Below are positions 9,420-17,908 of a DNA stretch of 64,000 nucleotides, piece by piece. The first letter of the stretch is position 1. Each line of letters starts with the position of its first letter. A program made the translations under genes and the position numbers. This stretch comes from Brassicibacter mesophilus (GTDB taxonomy: Bacteria > Bacillota > Clostridia > Tissierellales > Proteiniboraceae): the NCBI RefSeq assembly GCF_050433385.1, contig NZ_JBNPXI010000016.1, positions 1 to 64,000 on the forward strand, given 5' to 3'. Under the pieces are notes generated by a model. That model saw only the letters and a list, made by a program, of their open reading frames with translations, had not been told where the DNA came from and did not search any database.

Positions 9420-9632
9420 ATGAATAATAAAAAAGATGAGACTAACACTATCAGCAACAATGGATATGATATAATTTTAAACACATATAATTCACATAAG
9501 TACCCAGTCATTGAAAATCAAATGAATGCTCTTGTTTTTCCATGGAGTATGCAGAGAGATGTAGATGCTATTGATACAATGAAGTTCTATGAAGGAACTG
9601 ATGCAGTTAATAAAAAACAAAAAAACAAGTAA
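9420..9632 (+). CDS. small hypothetical protein, 70 aa
   Basis: The only plus-strand frame in this region with a plausible Shine-Dalgarno (AAGGATGG before ATG 9420) and its own terminator 6 bases after the stop. The product is hydrophilic, ends in a Lys/Gln-rich tail and contains ALVFPWSMQRDVDAID; no signal peptide or known motif. Divergent from the kinase gene and convergent with the HAD gene. Function unknown. Confidence 0.55.
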   Translation: MNNKKDETNTISNNGYDIILNTYNSHKYPVIENQMNALVFPWSMQRDVDAIDTMKFYEGTDAVNKKQKNK

Positions 9633-9637
9633 ACACA

Positions 9638-9670
9638 AAAAGCAAGCAGGAATGCCCCTTGCTTGCTTTT
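9638..9670. terminator. bidirectional terminator
   Basis: AAAAGCAAGC / GCTTGCTTTT 10-bp stem with a 13-base loop, lying between the convergent 9420 and 9689 genes; T runs follow in both directions. A nearly identical hairpin occurs at 17433-17467. Confidence 0.85.
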
Positions 9671-9688
9671 CTAAGCAATATAGAAATT

Positions 9689-10372
9689 TTACACATATAT
9701 TTTTGATGAGTTTACACAATTTTCTTGACGTACTCTGTAGTTATTTAAGTAATTAGCATATAACTCATTAAAATCCGAGAAAGTCATGAAGTTGATATTG
9801 TATTCTCTGCATTTCTTTTCAAGTCTAGTTCCCTTTCTTGCATATACTATGTCTGCTTCTTTGGCAGCCATGTAGTCTGAAGGTCCATCTCCAACAAAAA
9901 TTACCCTGTATCCAGCATCTCTATATTTGTAAATTATACTAGCTTTATCTACTCCATTTTCTTCTGATTTATCTAAATACGGATATTGAAGCTCAATCTC
10001 ATTACCATTAAAAAAAATATCATTTGCATATATATTAGCTTCATTAAAATCAAGGTCTATACTTTCTAAAGAATATATTACATTAAACTTAGTTCCTGCA
10101 CTAACAATTCTAACTTCTATATCTTTATCTATGAAATCCTTAAAGCTTTTATCCACTAAAATTTCTTGATGCAAAGTTTTTCTAAATGTTTCCTGGTCAA
10201 TATTTAACGAAGTTAACAAATCGTATACAAACTTTTTTACGTTGACTTTCCCTTCACTAAACTTCTGCCGATAATATTCGTATTTTTTCGGTATGAATCT
10301 ATTAGCGAGTAAATGAGTACTGTCATTAAACGCAATAGTACCGTCAAAATCTATCAAAAATATATCCTTCAT
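9689..10372 (-). CDS. HAD-family phosphatase (phosphoserine-phosphatase/MtnX-like)
   Basis: 227 aa. Motif I DFDGT (Asp9, Asp11) near the N-terminus, motif II IVSAGT near 98, motif IV VGDGPSDYMAAKEAD near 165: a cytoplasmic Mg-dependent phosphohydrolase with a helical C1-type cap between about 15 and 75. It is the last gene of the sgc-like run, 63 bases after the epimerase-like gene, with a weak hairpin between. A role in dephosphorylating a sugar phosphate made by that pathway is inferred from position only. Confidence 0.82.
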   Translation of the reverse strand: MKDIFLIDFDGTIAFNDSTHLLANRFIPKKYEYYRQKFSEGKVNVKKFVYDLLTSLNIDQETFRKTLHQEILVDKSFKDFIDKDIEVRIVSAGTKFNVIYSLESIDLDFNEANIYANDIFFNGNEIELQYPYLDKSEENGVDKASIIYKYRDAGYRVIFVGDGPSDYMAAKEADIVYARKGTRLEKKCREYNINFMTFSDFNELYANYLNNYRVRQENCVNSSKIYV

Positions 10373-10402
10373 ACACTTTATCCCACCTTCAAGATAATAA
10401 TT

Positions 10403-10430
10403 AAGAGGCTAACCAAAGGGCTGGCCTCTT
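10403..10430 (-). other. intercistronic hairpin
   Basis: AAGAGGC / GCCTCTT stem extended by G-U pairs, in the gap between the epimerase-like and HAD genes; only a weak T-rich tail, so likely partial termination or processing. Confidence 0.45.
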
Positions 10431-10435
10431 TACAG

Positions 10436-11059
10436 TTATTTATTATTTGTTTTTAATATCTCATCTGGCTTATGACTTCTAAAAAGCTCTCTTCCCATAA
10501 CTACATAATCAATTTGCTTCTTTTCTAATTTTGATAGATGTTCAAGCTTTATTCCTCCATCTGCCCACAATTCTATATGCTTGTACGATTTAAAGTCTAT
10601 GATATTTTCTAATATTTCTTCATTAAAGCACTGTTCTTCATTATCTGGTTCTGAAGTCATAAATAAAACTGCATCTATGTCTTTAAAAATATACTTATAC
10701 TCATATACCTTTGATATAGGGTTTAAAGCTATTCCTGCTTTTATATCAAAAGATTTTATTAGATTAATAAGCTCTCTTAAATAAATAATATTTTCTACAT
10801 GAACAAATATGTGTGAACAATTTAAAGCAGCCAGTTTAGTTATATAATGCTTAGGCTCATTCACCATTAAATGAACTGAGAATTTCTTTTCACAAATACT
10901 TCTCAAATCTTGTATTGTCTTAAATCCAAAAGTAATATTCTCAATAAAATTTCCATCTTCTATATCAATATGAAGATTATCATAGCACATACCTAACCTT
11001 TTAACTTCATTCTGCAAATTAACTTGATTTGCTGATGCTATAGATGGAATTATTTTCAT
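10436..11059 (-). CDS. ribulose-phosphate 3-epimerase-like protein (SgcE type)
   Basis: 207 aa, TIM-barrel of the RPE family: start IIPSIASAN, metal-site regions NLHIDIEDG and SVHLMVNEP, later GIALNPIS and ELWADGGIK; length is slightly short of classical RPE (about 220). The usual phosphate-gripping end is changed to YVVMGRELFRS. In E. coli the sgc operon has the same partner (SgcE). It would isomerise a pentulose or hexulose phosphate entering via the neighbouring PTS. Shine-Dalgarno AAAGGAG before ATG 11059; 21 bases after the BtpA gene. Confidence 0.82.
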   Translation of the reverse strand: MKIIPSIASANQVNLQNEVKRLGMCYDNLHIDIEDGNFIENITFGFKTIQDLRSICEKKFSVHLMVNEPKHYITKLAALNCSHIFVHVENIIYLRELINLIKSFDIKAGIALNPISKVYEYKYIFKDIDAVLFMTSEPDNEEQCFNEEILENIIDFKSYKHIELWADGGIKLEHLSKLEKKQIDYVVMGRELFRSHKPDEILKTNNK

Positions 11060-11080
11060 ATGATACTCCTTTGTGTTATG

Positions 11081-11893
11081 TTAAATTTTTTCTCTAAAAC
11101 TCTTCACTTTACTCATGAATTTAGTTACTCTTTCAATATCCACATGATTCTCGAATTTGCCATCATATTTAAATGTAGTTCCAACAACTGCTCCATCTGC
11201 AATTGATAATTGCTGCTCAACATTTTCAAGCCTTACTCCTGTATTGGCTAGCACTACTGTTTCTGGAACTATATCCTTTACTTGTTTTAATATTGCTGAA
11301 TCTGTTTCGCTTCCTGCAGTCAACCCTGAAACACATAATGCATCTGGCCTATTATTAAATACTGTTGATTTTGCTACTTGCTTAATGTCTCTATCAGCAA
11401 CATATTTTGCTGCTTCTGGAACTATGTTAAATAATAATTTTACGTTTTCTGCACCTATTCTTCTTTGGTGTCTAACTGTCTCACCTACATTTGTATTCCA
11501 AAGACCAAAATCACTTGCATAAACACCAGTAAATATTTCTCTTACAAACTTAGCATCTACTGCTACAGCTAAGTCTAAAGATTTTTTAGCATCCCATAAA
11601 ACATTTACTCCATATGGAATCTTAATTAAATGTTTTAGTTCTCCAATAATTCTTGCCATTGCTGCCACTGTTTCTGATTTAACATCTGTTAAGTAAGGAA
11701 GAGAAAATTCATTTGAAAACATTACTGCATCTACCCCACCTTCTTGGAGTGCTAAAAAGTCTTTTTTAGCCATTTCTATTACATAGTTCATTCCTTTTTC
11801 CTTATCATAATATGGATCTCCTGGTAATGGTAATAAATGACACATTGCTATAATTGCCTTTTCTGTTCCTATAACTTCTTTTAACCAAGTCAT
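11081..11893 (-). CDS. BtpA/SgcQ family protein
   Basis: 270 aa with the BtpA-family pattern: MCHLLPLPGDPYYD at the start, GVDAVMFSNEFSLPY near 52, VREIFTGVYASDFG near 120, ALCVSGLTAGSETD near 185. The family is a TIM-barrel of uncertain reaction; SgcQ members sit in sugar PTS operons, other members (BtpA) affect photosystem I. Excellent Shine-Dalgarno AAGGAGG. Its place beside galactitol-type PTS genes and an epimerase says sugar-phosphate metabolism. Confidence 0.85.
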   Translation of the reverse strand: MTWLKEVIGTEKAIIAMCHLLPLPGDPYYDKEKGMNYVIEMAKKDFLALQEGGVDAVMFSNEFSLPYLTDVKSETVAAMARIIGELKHLIKIPYGVNVLWDAKKSLDLAVAVDAKFVREIFTGVYASDFGLWNTNVGETVRHQRRIGAENVKLLFNIVPEAAKYVADRDIKQVAKSTVFNNRPDALCVSGLTAGSETDSAILKQVKDIVPETVVLANTGVRLENVEQQLSIADGAVVGTTFKYDGKFENHVDIERVTKFMSKVKSFREKI

Positions 11894-11976
11894 TTGTTAC
11901 TCCTCCTTCGCTTTAGTTTTTTGTGTAATTTGTTTATTTTTTAAAAATGATTTCTGTAAAGTATTAACTCAAAATG

Positions 11977-13296
11977 CTATTCTTGATAGGCATTCTTTTT
12001 TACAAATATTACTCCACCAACTGTTATTGCCGCCAATACTATGAATCCTAATACTCCCAATTGTCCAAACTTAGTTATCAAAAGATCAAATACATTTCCT
12101 ATATAAAGTGCAGATACTTTTCCACCCTCTGCAACATTGAAACCATTGGTATTGGCTAATTCCGTAAAGTAAGGTGTGAACCAGCTTGCAATTAAAAGTA
12201 CTAATATCATATTTATAGTTGAACTTATAAGTGTTCTTAACATATCTCCTTTATGGATAATTGTTGCCATACATATAAAAAATGGCACAAAAGGTAAATC
12301 TGCAAGTGGCAATACTTTATTTCCTGGCAATATAGCTGCCATTAGTAAGGTAATAGGGATTAATAGTATTCCAACTGTTATTGTTGTTGGATGTCCTAAT
12401 GTTACAGCTGAGTCTAATCCAATATAAACTTCTTTACCTTTAAATTTAGTATTGAAGAAGTTTTTTGCAGCTTCTGATATTGGTAATAATCCTTCAACTA
12501 TGATTTTTATCATTCTTGGGAACAATACCATAATGCCTACAACTGCTATAACTAAATTCATTGTGTCTTTAAAGTTATATCCAGCCAATAATCCAAATAG
12601 AATTCCTAAAAAAATTCCTATAATTACCGGATCACCTATCATACCTAGCTTTTTTTGGATAACCTTTGTATCTATCTTAATATTCTTCATGAACGGTATT
12701 CTATCATAAATCTTATCTAGTACTGCATATAGAGGAACTGTACTTGATGCATAACCTTGTGGTATTGATATACCTTCTATTCCAATCTGATTTTGCACTC
12801 TCTTTGCTGTAAAATCTGCTGATAATAGCGAGAGCATTGAATGGAATATTCCTGCTACTATTCCTGCTACTAAGCTTCCTGATATTATATACACTACAGA
12901 GCCTGTTAGCGCATAATGTGAATAGTTAAACACATCTATATTCATAGTTTTTGATGCACCAGATATTAGCATTAACACATTTACTCCAAAGACAACTGGT
13001 ATAATAAGTGCTCCTATAGCTGTTGAAAAGGCAATCCCTGCTGCAGTGCCTGACCCAACATCTATTACTGTCATATTTAGTCCAAATCTTTCTACCATCA
13101 GGTTTACTGCTGGTGTTAATTTTTCAGATATAATTCCTATTACTAGACCTAAGCCTACAAAACCAACTCCTACTGTAGCTGCTGTTTTAATTGATTTCAA
13201 AATACCTATACCAAATACTAACCCAATTATGAATAAAACTAATGGAACAAAAACGTTAGACCCTAAAGATAATATGTAATCCACTACTTGTTGCAC
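11977..13296 (-). CDS. PTS galactitol-type permease EIIC (SgcC-like)
   Basis: About 440 aa polytopic membrane protein of the EIIC-Gat family: GVGFVGLGLVIGIISEKL near 50, GSGTAAGIAFSTAIGALI near 90 and a later LDSAVTLGHPTTITVG loop. It imports the sugar with phosphorylation by IIB. I take the GTG at 13296 (GGGGGG 8 bases upstream) as start; the longer frame from 13332 overlaps the IIB gene and lacks a site. Preceded by IIB with a 16-base gap. The sugar is not known; galactitol-like polyols or pentitols are possible. Confidence 0.9.
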   Translation of the reverse strand: MQQVVDYILSLGSNVFVPLVLFIIGLVFGIGILKSIKTAATVGVGFVGLGLVIGIISEKLTPAVNLMVERFGLNMTVIDVGSGTAAGIAFSTAIGALIIPVVFGVNVLMLISGASKTMNIDVFNYSHYALTGSVVYIISGSLVAGIVAGIFHSMLSLLSADFTAKRVQNQIGIEGISIPQGYASSTVPLYAVLDKIYDRIPFMKNIKIDTKVIQKKLGMIGDPVIIGIFLGILFGLLAGYNFKDTMNLVIAVVGIMVLFPRMIKIIVEGLLPISEAAKNFFNTKFKGKEVYIGLDSAVTLGHPTTITVGILLIPITLLMAAILPGNKVLPLADLPFVPFFICMATIIHKGDMLRTLISSTINMILVLLIASWFTPYFTELANTNGFNVAEGGKVSALYIGNVFDLLITKFGQLGVLGFIVLAAITVGGVIFVKKNAYQE

Positions 13297-13312
13297 TTTT
13301 ATTTCCCCCCTT

Positions 13313-13591
13313 TTATTTTGAAAGAATTTCAAGTATTTTTTCTTTTGCTATTTCTTCATTTATGCCTACTATAAATGGTGTTCCTACTACTACTGGAGCT
13401 GCATATTCTTCTTGCACTTTCATTGATGTCACTATTAGGTCTGCGTTAGCTGCATAGCTTTCAATTTCTCCTAAAATGCATTGAGTGATACTATATTTAA
13501 TACCTTCTTGTTCTAAAATCCCTCTGATCTTTTCTGCAATGATTGTAGAAGTTGCCATACCTGTGCCACATGCTACCACGATTTTTTTCAA
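13313..13591 (-). CDS. PTS galactitol-type EIIB (SgcB-like)
   Basis: 92 aa cytoplasmic domain protein. VVACGTGMATST near residue 5 carries the phospho-cysteine (Cys8) in the CGTG loop of EIIB-Gat. Uses a TTG start at 13591, positioned 7 bases after AAGGAGGG. Accepts phosphate from the IIA protein (14796-15245) and passes it to the sugar on EIIC. Confidence 0.9.
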   Translation of the reverse strand: MKKIVVACGTGMATSTIIAEKIRGILEQEGIKYSITQCILGEIESYAANADLIVTSMKVQEEYAAPVVVGTPFIVGINEEIAKEKILEILSK

Positions 13592-13594
13592 ATT

Positions 13595-14701
13595 TTAACC
13601 CTCCTTTACAATTGTAAATTTACCAAACTCTTGATTTGATTCATATTTTTTTAAGAAGTTAGAAAGCAAATTATAGCAGTATAATATATCTTCTAAACTT
13701 ACAACTTCTACTGGTGTATGAGTATATCTTGTAGGTATGGAAATATTAGCTACAACAGTTTTTGAATTTTCAAATAGAATATATGCTGTTTCTGTTAATA
13801 CTCCTAGCGCCACCTCCCTTTGTACTGGTATATTATTTTCTTTGCATATATTCTCAATGAAGCTTAAAAACTTTATATTTGGAACAAGTCCTGCCAGAGT
13901 TCCTCTTCCATGATGATTCATATAAGTCAATGCTGGTCCTTTCCCAATTACTACTCCTGAATAAGCTTCTATATCTGGTACATCACAAGATGGGGTAACA
14001 TCTAAGCCTATTGCAATATCAGGGACAACATCTCTAACTACAGGCATAATCCCTCTTATATTGAATTCTTCTTGAACACTAAACACTAGGTACAAGTCAC
14101 AATCCAAAGCTTCTTTTCTTATGTTTTCACCTAAATAAACCAAAATTGCAAGTAATGCTCTATCATCCATAGCTTTATTACAAATCATATTATTAGCTAG
14201 GACATTAAATCTACTTTGCATTACAATTGGATTTCCAACTTCTACTCCTAATTCATAAACATTTTCCTTTGAAATTGCCCCTATATCTATATACAGCTTG
14301 TCAAATCCATCAACCTTATATTTATCCTCAGGCTTTAAGAAGTGATGTGACTTTGCTCCTATAACTCCCACAATTTTCCCTTTTGAGCCTATGACTTCTA
14401 CAGCTTGCCCAGGTAATACATTAGGATTAATTGAGCCAAGCTTTTCTGCTCTTATTAACCCATTGTCTTCTATCTTCCTAACTACCATGCCTACTTCATC
14501 CATATGTGCAAATAGCATTATTCTCTTTGCATTTGTTTTTCCGCATAAATATTTTGCTGTTACATTGCCTATTGAGTCTACTGTTATTTCATCACACTTA
14601 TTTTTTAATCGATTATATACATATCTTATTATTTCATCCTCATATCCTGAGTTCCCATTGATTTCTGTCAAATCCTTAATTAAATTTTTCAATTTGTCCA
14701 T
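13595..14701 (-). CDS. M42-family metallo-aminopeptidase (SgcX-like)
   Basis: 368 aa. Family marks: ITEINGNSGYEDE at the start, LFAHMDEVGMVV (first metal His) near 67, NKAMDDRALLAILV (bridging Asp) near 180, VFSVQEEFNIRG (catalytic Glu-Glu) near 212, AIGLDVTPS near 236 and a late YTHTPVEVV (metal His). Co-catalytic metal exopeptidase of the tetrahedral aminopeptidase type. Its presence in a PTS operon mirrors E. coli sgcX; why a peptidase-like protein belongs to sugar clusters is not settled. Confidence 0.9.
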   Translation of the reverse strand: MDKLKNLIKDLTEINGNSGYEDEIIRYVYNRLKNKCDEITVDSIGNVTAKYLCGKTNAKRIMLFAHMDEVGMVVRKIEDNGLIRAEKLGSINPNVLPGQAVEVIGSKGKIVGVIGAKSHHFLKPEDKYKVDGFDKLYIDIGAISKENVYELGVEVGNPIVMQSRFNVLANNMICNKAMDDRALLAILVYLGENIRKEALDCDLYLVFSVQEEFNIRGIMPVVRDVVPDIAIGLDVTPSCDVPDIEAYSGVVIGKGPALTYMNHHGRGTLAGLVPNIKFLSFIENICKENNIPVQREVALGVLTETAYILFENSKTVVANISIPTRYTHTPVEVVSLEDILYCYNLLSNFLKKYESNQEFGKFTIVKEG

Positions 14702-14720
14702 AACTAATCTCCTCTGCTTA

Positions 14721-14752
14721 ACCTGCTATCACAATATATTATGATAGTAGGT
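14721..14752 (-). other. intercistronic stem-loop before the M42 gene
   Basis: ACCTGCTATCA / TGATAGTAGGT, 11 bp with one G-U pair and a 10-base loop, ending about 20 bases before the peptidase start codon. No T run on the minus strand after it; probably an mRNA processing or stability element. Confidence 0.5.
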
Positions 14753-14795
14753 CAGATCTTTTTTTATTTTGAATTGTCTAGTTAATAATTTGATG

Positions 14796-15245
14796 CTAAT
14801 TTAGTGTTCTACCCAATATAGAGCTGATTTCACCAATATTGTCAGATTTCTTTAACCTTAGTAACTCTTTTTCATCTTGCAAAAGGTTAGCTAGTCTCAT
14901 TAAGTCATCAATATGCTTGTCGCTATTTTCAAACACTAATCCAAATATCATTTCAACTTGGATTTTTTCATTGTCTTCTGCATTTGCAAATTCTACTGGC
15001 TTCAATAGTTTTATAAATATTATTTTACTAGCCTTGGTGAATTCTGGATCCGTATGTGGGATTGCAACACTTATATCTTTTAATTTAAATCCTGTCGGGA
15101 ATACGCTCTCTCTTTCTTTTATCTTTTTCCTATATTCTTCAGTAACATATCCTTTTTGAAATAATATATCTGCCATAAAATCAAACAGTTCGTCTTGATT
15201 ATTGAAGCTTTTTCCTAGAAATATTAGGTCATCATCTATTTTCAT
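14796..15245 (-). CDS. PTS EIIA, fructose/nitrogen type (SgcA-like)
   Basis: 149 aa. SVAIPHTDPEF near residue 59 holds the phospho-histidine of the EIIA-Fru/Ntr (PTS_EIIA_2) family; flanking FPTGFKL and IKLLKPVEF also fit. It relays phosphate from HPr to the EIIB of this operon. Lies 14 bases after the activator gene, so the two are co-transcribed. Confidence 0.9.
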   Translation of the reverse strand: MKIDDDLIFLGKSFNNQDELFDFMADILFQKGYVTEEYRKKIKERESVFPTGFKLKDISVAIPHTDPEFTKASKIIFIKLLKPVEFANAEDNEKIQVEMIFGLVFENSDKHIDDLMRLANLLQDEKELLRLKKSDNIGEISSILGRTLN

Positions 15246-15259
15246 CTTCTTCTCCCCTT

Positions 15260-17314
15260 CTATACAGCCTTGTCTCTAAGATAATCTATAATTTCTTTTT
15301 TGCTTTTAGCCTCGTCTAATTCTTTATATAGATTATCTTTTTGTGCTAATGAATTTATTTTTTCTACTGTTTTTATTAAGATATTTTTTTCAGAAGATGC
15401 AATTAGTATCAGTAACTTTACTAGCTTGTCCCCTGGAAATATGACACCTTTTTTTATATATAATATACTCATACATGATGTGTTGACGTTTTCTTTTGAT
15501 TGACCATGAGGTATTGCAACATTGTTTGTTAAAACAAAATATGCTCCAAATGTATCTATGACATTAAATATCTCGTCTAAATATTCTTGTTTTATTTCAT
15601 TAGTTTTGATTAATTTTCCACCACATATTTTTAATGCAGTTTGCCAATCCTTAATTTCGCTTGTGATTTCAATTTGATCATCTCTTAGCTTATCAAACAA
15701 TGTTTGATGGTTTATATCCTCTATATGCTTCTTGTCCTTATAAATTATTTTTAAAAGATCATTTTTAAGCTTCTCTTCATCTTTTATAACTGTATTCTCT
15801 TTTATAACCTCTAATAGTTTAACTAACGAAATTTTATCTTCTGTTTTTTTTCTATTAATGTTATACTTTTTAAGGATTTCATCATCTTTAAAGGTAAAGA
15901 ATGGTGTAATCAATACCATTGGTATATCGATTTTTATACTAATGTCTTTGTTTATTTTAGTTGTACTTATTATTAAGTCTATGTTTTTTAGATTATAGTC
16001 TAAAATTTGAAGCCATGATATATTGTCTACTATTTCTACTTCGTAGTTTTGTTCAAGTATATTTTTAACAAGACTAGAAGTGCCATAACCACCACCACAG
16101 ATTAACAGAATTCGCTTTTTATCTTGTCTTTTATTTTCATTTCGTCTTATTGAGGCTAAAAAATGTACTGTAATTAGTGCCACTTCTGCATCACACAATT
16201 CCTTACCTATAAGCTTTTCTAGCTTTGATAAAGCTTTTTTTACAATGTTAAATAACTCTGGATATCCTTCTATAGATTCAAAATATATTTCATTTTCTAT
16301 ACTTAGATTCTTCTTGCATCTATATATTGTTGGTTTAATATGATTTAATAATCCTTCTATTAAAATATCATCGTTTATTATGTCCTCTTCGATATATTTA
16401 TCTACAAATGATATTATCTCTTTGATAAGTATTGTGATTTTAATCCAATTTTCAAATATTAGGGTATTATACTCATATGATACAAAGCCCAGAATGTAAT
16501 CAGTTAGCATTAATATCTCATTTTCTTCCCGTATATTTTTCATGCTGTCTATAATATTTAATAATCGCTTATATTCAGATGTGCTTTTGAGAAACGCTTT
16601 ATTTGAGATACTTTTCACTTTGTATCCTTTTTTTATTCTTAAATAACTTATGATTAAATAAGCAAATATAAGCTCATAAAATTTACTATCCTTAATGTCA
16701 AAGCTAGTTCCTAACGATTCAACAAATACCTTTACTGATCCTATATCTATGTTTTCTATATACTGATAAATTAGCTGTTTGACTTTACTCACATTTCTCA
16801 TAGTTTCATCTTCTATATGATAAAACTCCCCAAGCATAGAATAATAGTTTTTAAGTAAACATCTTCTAATATCATTTTCTAATGCAACAACGTTATTATT
16901 TATAAGCTTTATATCATCTTCTATAAAAATCTCTTCAATACATTTAAGGTCATTTTTTATAGTGCTTCTGCTAACATCAAGTTGCCTGCTTACTTTGGAA
17001 ACATTAATCTTTCCATCAATTAAAAGCTTTAATATCAAAAAACTGATCCTTTCTTCTTTAGAAACTGCCTCAACCTTTGTAAGTTCTTCAAAAAGTGCAT
17101 AGATATTTTTATCAGGATAAAATCTCAATTCTCCTTTTGGCAATTTCTCAACTTCCTTAAGATTAACTTTTTGTAAAATATAGTTTATATTATCAATTTC
17201 ATATCTAGCGCTTCTCTGTGAAATATCTAGGTGCGTACATATCTCTTCAATAGATGTTTTATTGTGAATTTTCAAATAATTGTAAACCTTAATTAGCCTA
17301 TCACTTATTTTCAT
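15260..17314 (-). CDS. BglG/MtlR-family PTS-controlled transcriptional activator
   Basis: 684 aa. N-terminal HTH pair (about 1-140: SDRLIKVYNYLKIHNKTS, then a second with VSRQLDVSRSTIKNDL), two PRD domains (about 190-390; a VHFLASIRR motif near 375 ends PRD2), a EIIB-like domain (about 395-480 with ICGGGYGTSS, but the usual phospho-Cys is Cys-Gly-Gly) and a C-terminal EIIA-like domain (about 540-684) with phospho-His in VAIPHGQS. This architecture is an activator tuned by PTS phosphorylation. First gene of the operon, so it likely drives its own cluster. Confidence 0.9.
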   Translation of the reverse strand: MKISDRLIKVYNYLKIHNKTSIEEICTHLDISQRSARYEIDNINYILQKVNLKEVEKLPKGELRFYPDKNIYALFEELTKVEAVSKEERISFLILKLLIDGKINVSKVSRQLDVSRSTIKNDLKCIEEIFIEDDIKLINNNVVALENDIRRCLLKNYYSMLGEFYHIEDETMRNVSKVKQLIYQYIENIDIGSVKVFVESLGTSFDIKDSKFYELIFAYLIISYLRIKKGYKVKSISNKAFLKSTSEYKRLLNIIDSMKNIREENEILMLTDYILGFVSYEYNTLIFENWIKITILIKEIISFVDKYIEEDIINDDILIEGLLNHIKPTIYRCKKNLSIENEIYFESIEGYPELFNIVKKALSKLEKLIGKELCDAEVALITVHFLASIRRNENKRQDKKRILLICGGGYGTSSLVKNILEQNYEVEIVDNISWLQILDYNLKNIDLIISTTKINKDISIKIDIPMVLITPFFTFKDDEILKKYNINRKKTEDKISLVKLLEVIKENTVIKDEEKLKNDLLKIIYKDKKHIEDINHQTLFDKLRDDQIEITSEIKDWQTALKICGGKLIKTNEIKQEYLDEIFNVIDTFGAYFVLTNNVAIPHGQSKENVNTSCMSILYIKKGVIFPGDKLVKLLILIASSEKNILIKTVEKINSLAQKDNLYKELDEAKSKKEIIDYLRDKAV

Positions 17315-17432
17315 TTATCATCACCACGTCTTTATTATAAATAATTTATTTAATTACATAAATATACAACATTTGAAAGTTTTTTGTTCAAATTTTGTAT
17401 ACCTATTTTATATTTGAATCAAAAAGAATGCA

Positions 17433-17467
17433 AAAAAGCAAGCAGAAATGATTCTTGCTTGCTTTTT
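17433..17467. terminator. terminator after the arsenic operon
   Basis: AAAAAGCAAGC / GCTTGCTTTTT stem starting 6 bases past the arsC stop (minus strand), followed by a T run on that strand. Nearly the same hairpin as 9638-9670. Confidence 0.85.
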
Positions 17468-17472
17468 GTTGC

Positions 17473-17895
17473 TTATTTTTTACACATGTTTGACTGTATT
17501 TCACTATTTTGTACTCGTCTAATTAGCTCTTCAACCTTTTCCTTGATGATGCCTCTTGTCCTTCTATAGTCTTCAATAGATCCACCTGACGGATCTTCAA
17601 GTCCCCAATCTTCTTGATATTTGCATGGTACATAAGGACATACTACTCCGCAACCCATAGTTATGAGAATATCTATCTCTTCAGGTATATCAGTTAATAG
17701 CTTTGGATAGTGCTCACTCATATCTACTCCTACTTCTTCCATAACCTGTACAGCTCCGGGCTTTACCTCATGATATTTTTCTGTGCCGGCTGAGTAAGCT
17801 TCTAATACATTACTACCAAGCTTTTTAGCCCATCCTTCAGCCATCTGAGAACGGCAGGAATTGTGAATACATACAAATGCTATTTTTCTCTTCAT
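17473..17895 (-). CDS. arsC: arsenate reductase, thioredoxin-coupled (LMW-phosphatase type)
   Basis: 140 aa. P-loop VCIHNSCRSQMAEG gives the CX5R motif (Cys9...Arg15); Cys82 in TMGCGVVCP and a further cysteine at 86 or 91 provide the disulfide relay of the S. aureus pI258-type enzyme. Reduces arsenate to arsenite for export by the adjacent Acr3. Shine-Dalgarno AAAGGAGG. Third gene of arsR-acr3-arsC, 13 bases after acr3. Confidence 0.95.
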   Translation of the reverse strand: MKRKIAFVCIHNSCRSQMAEGWAKKLGSNVLEAYSAGTEKYHEVKPGAVQVMEEVGVDMSEHYPKLLTDIPEEIDILITMGCGVVCPYVPCKYQEDWGLEDPSGGSIEDYRRTRGIIKEKVEELIRRVQNSEIQSNMCKK

Positions 17896-17908
17896 ATTGG
17901 CGCCTCCT

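Noticed and set aside
9492..9719. 75-residue minus-strand frame overlapping the small plus-strand gene
   Set aside because: It covers the terminator hairpin at 9638-9670 and has no ribosome site.
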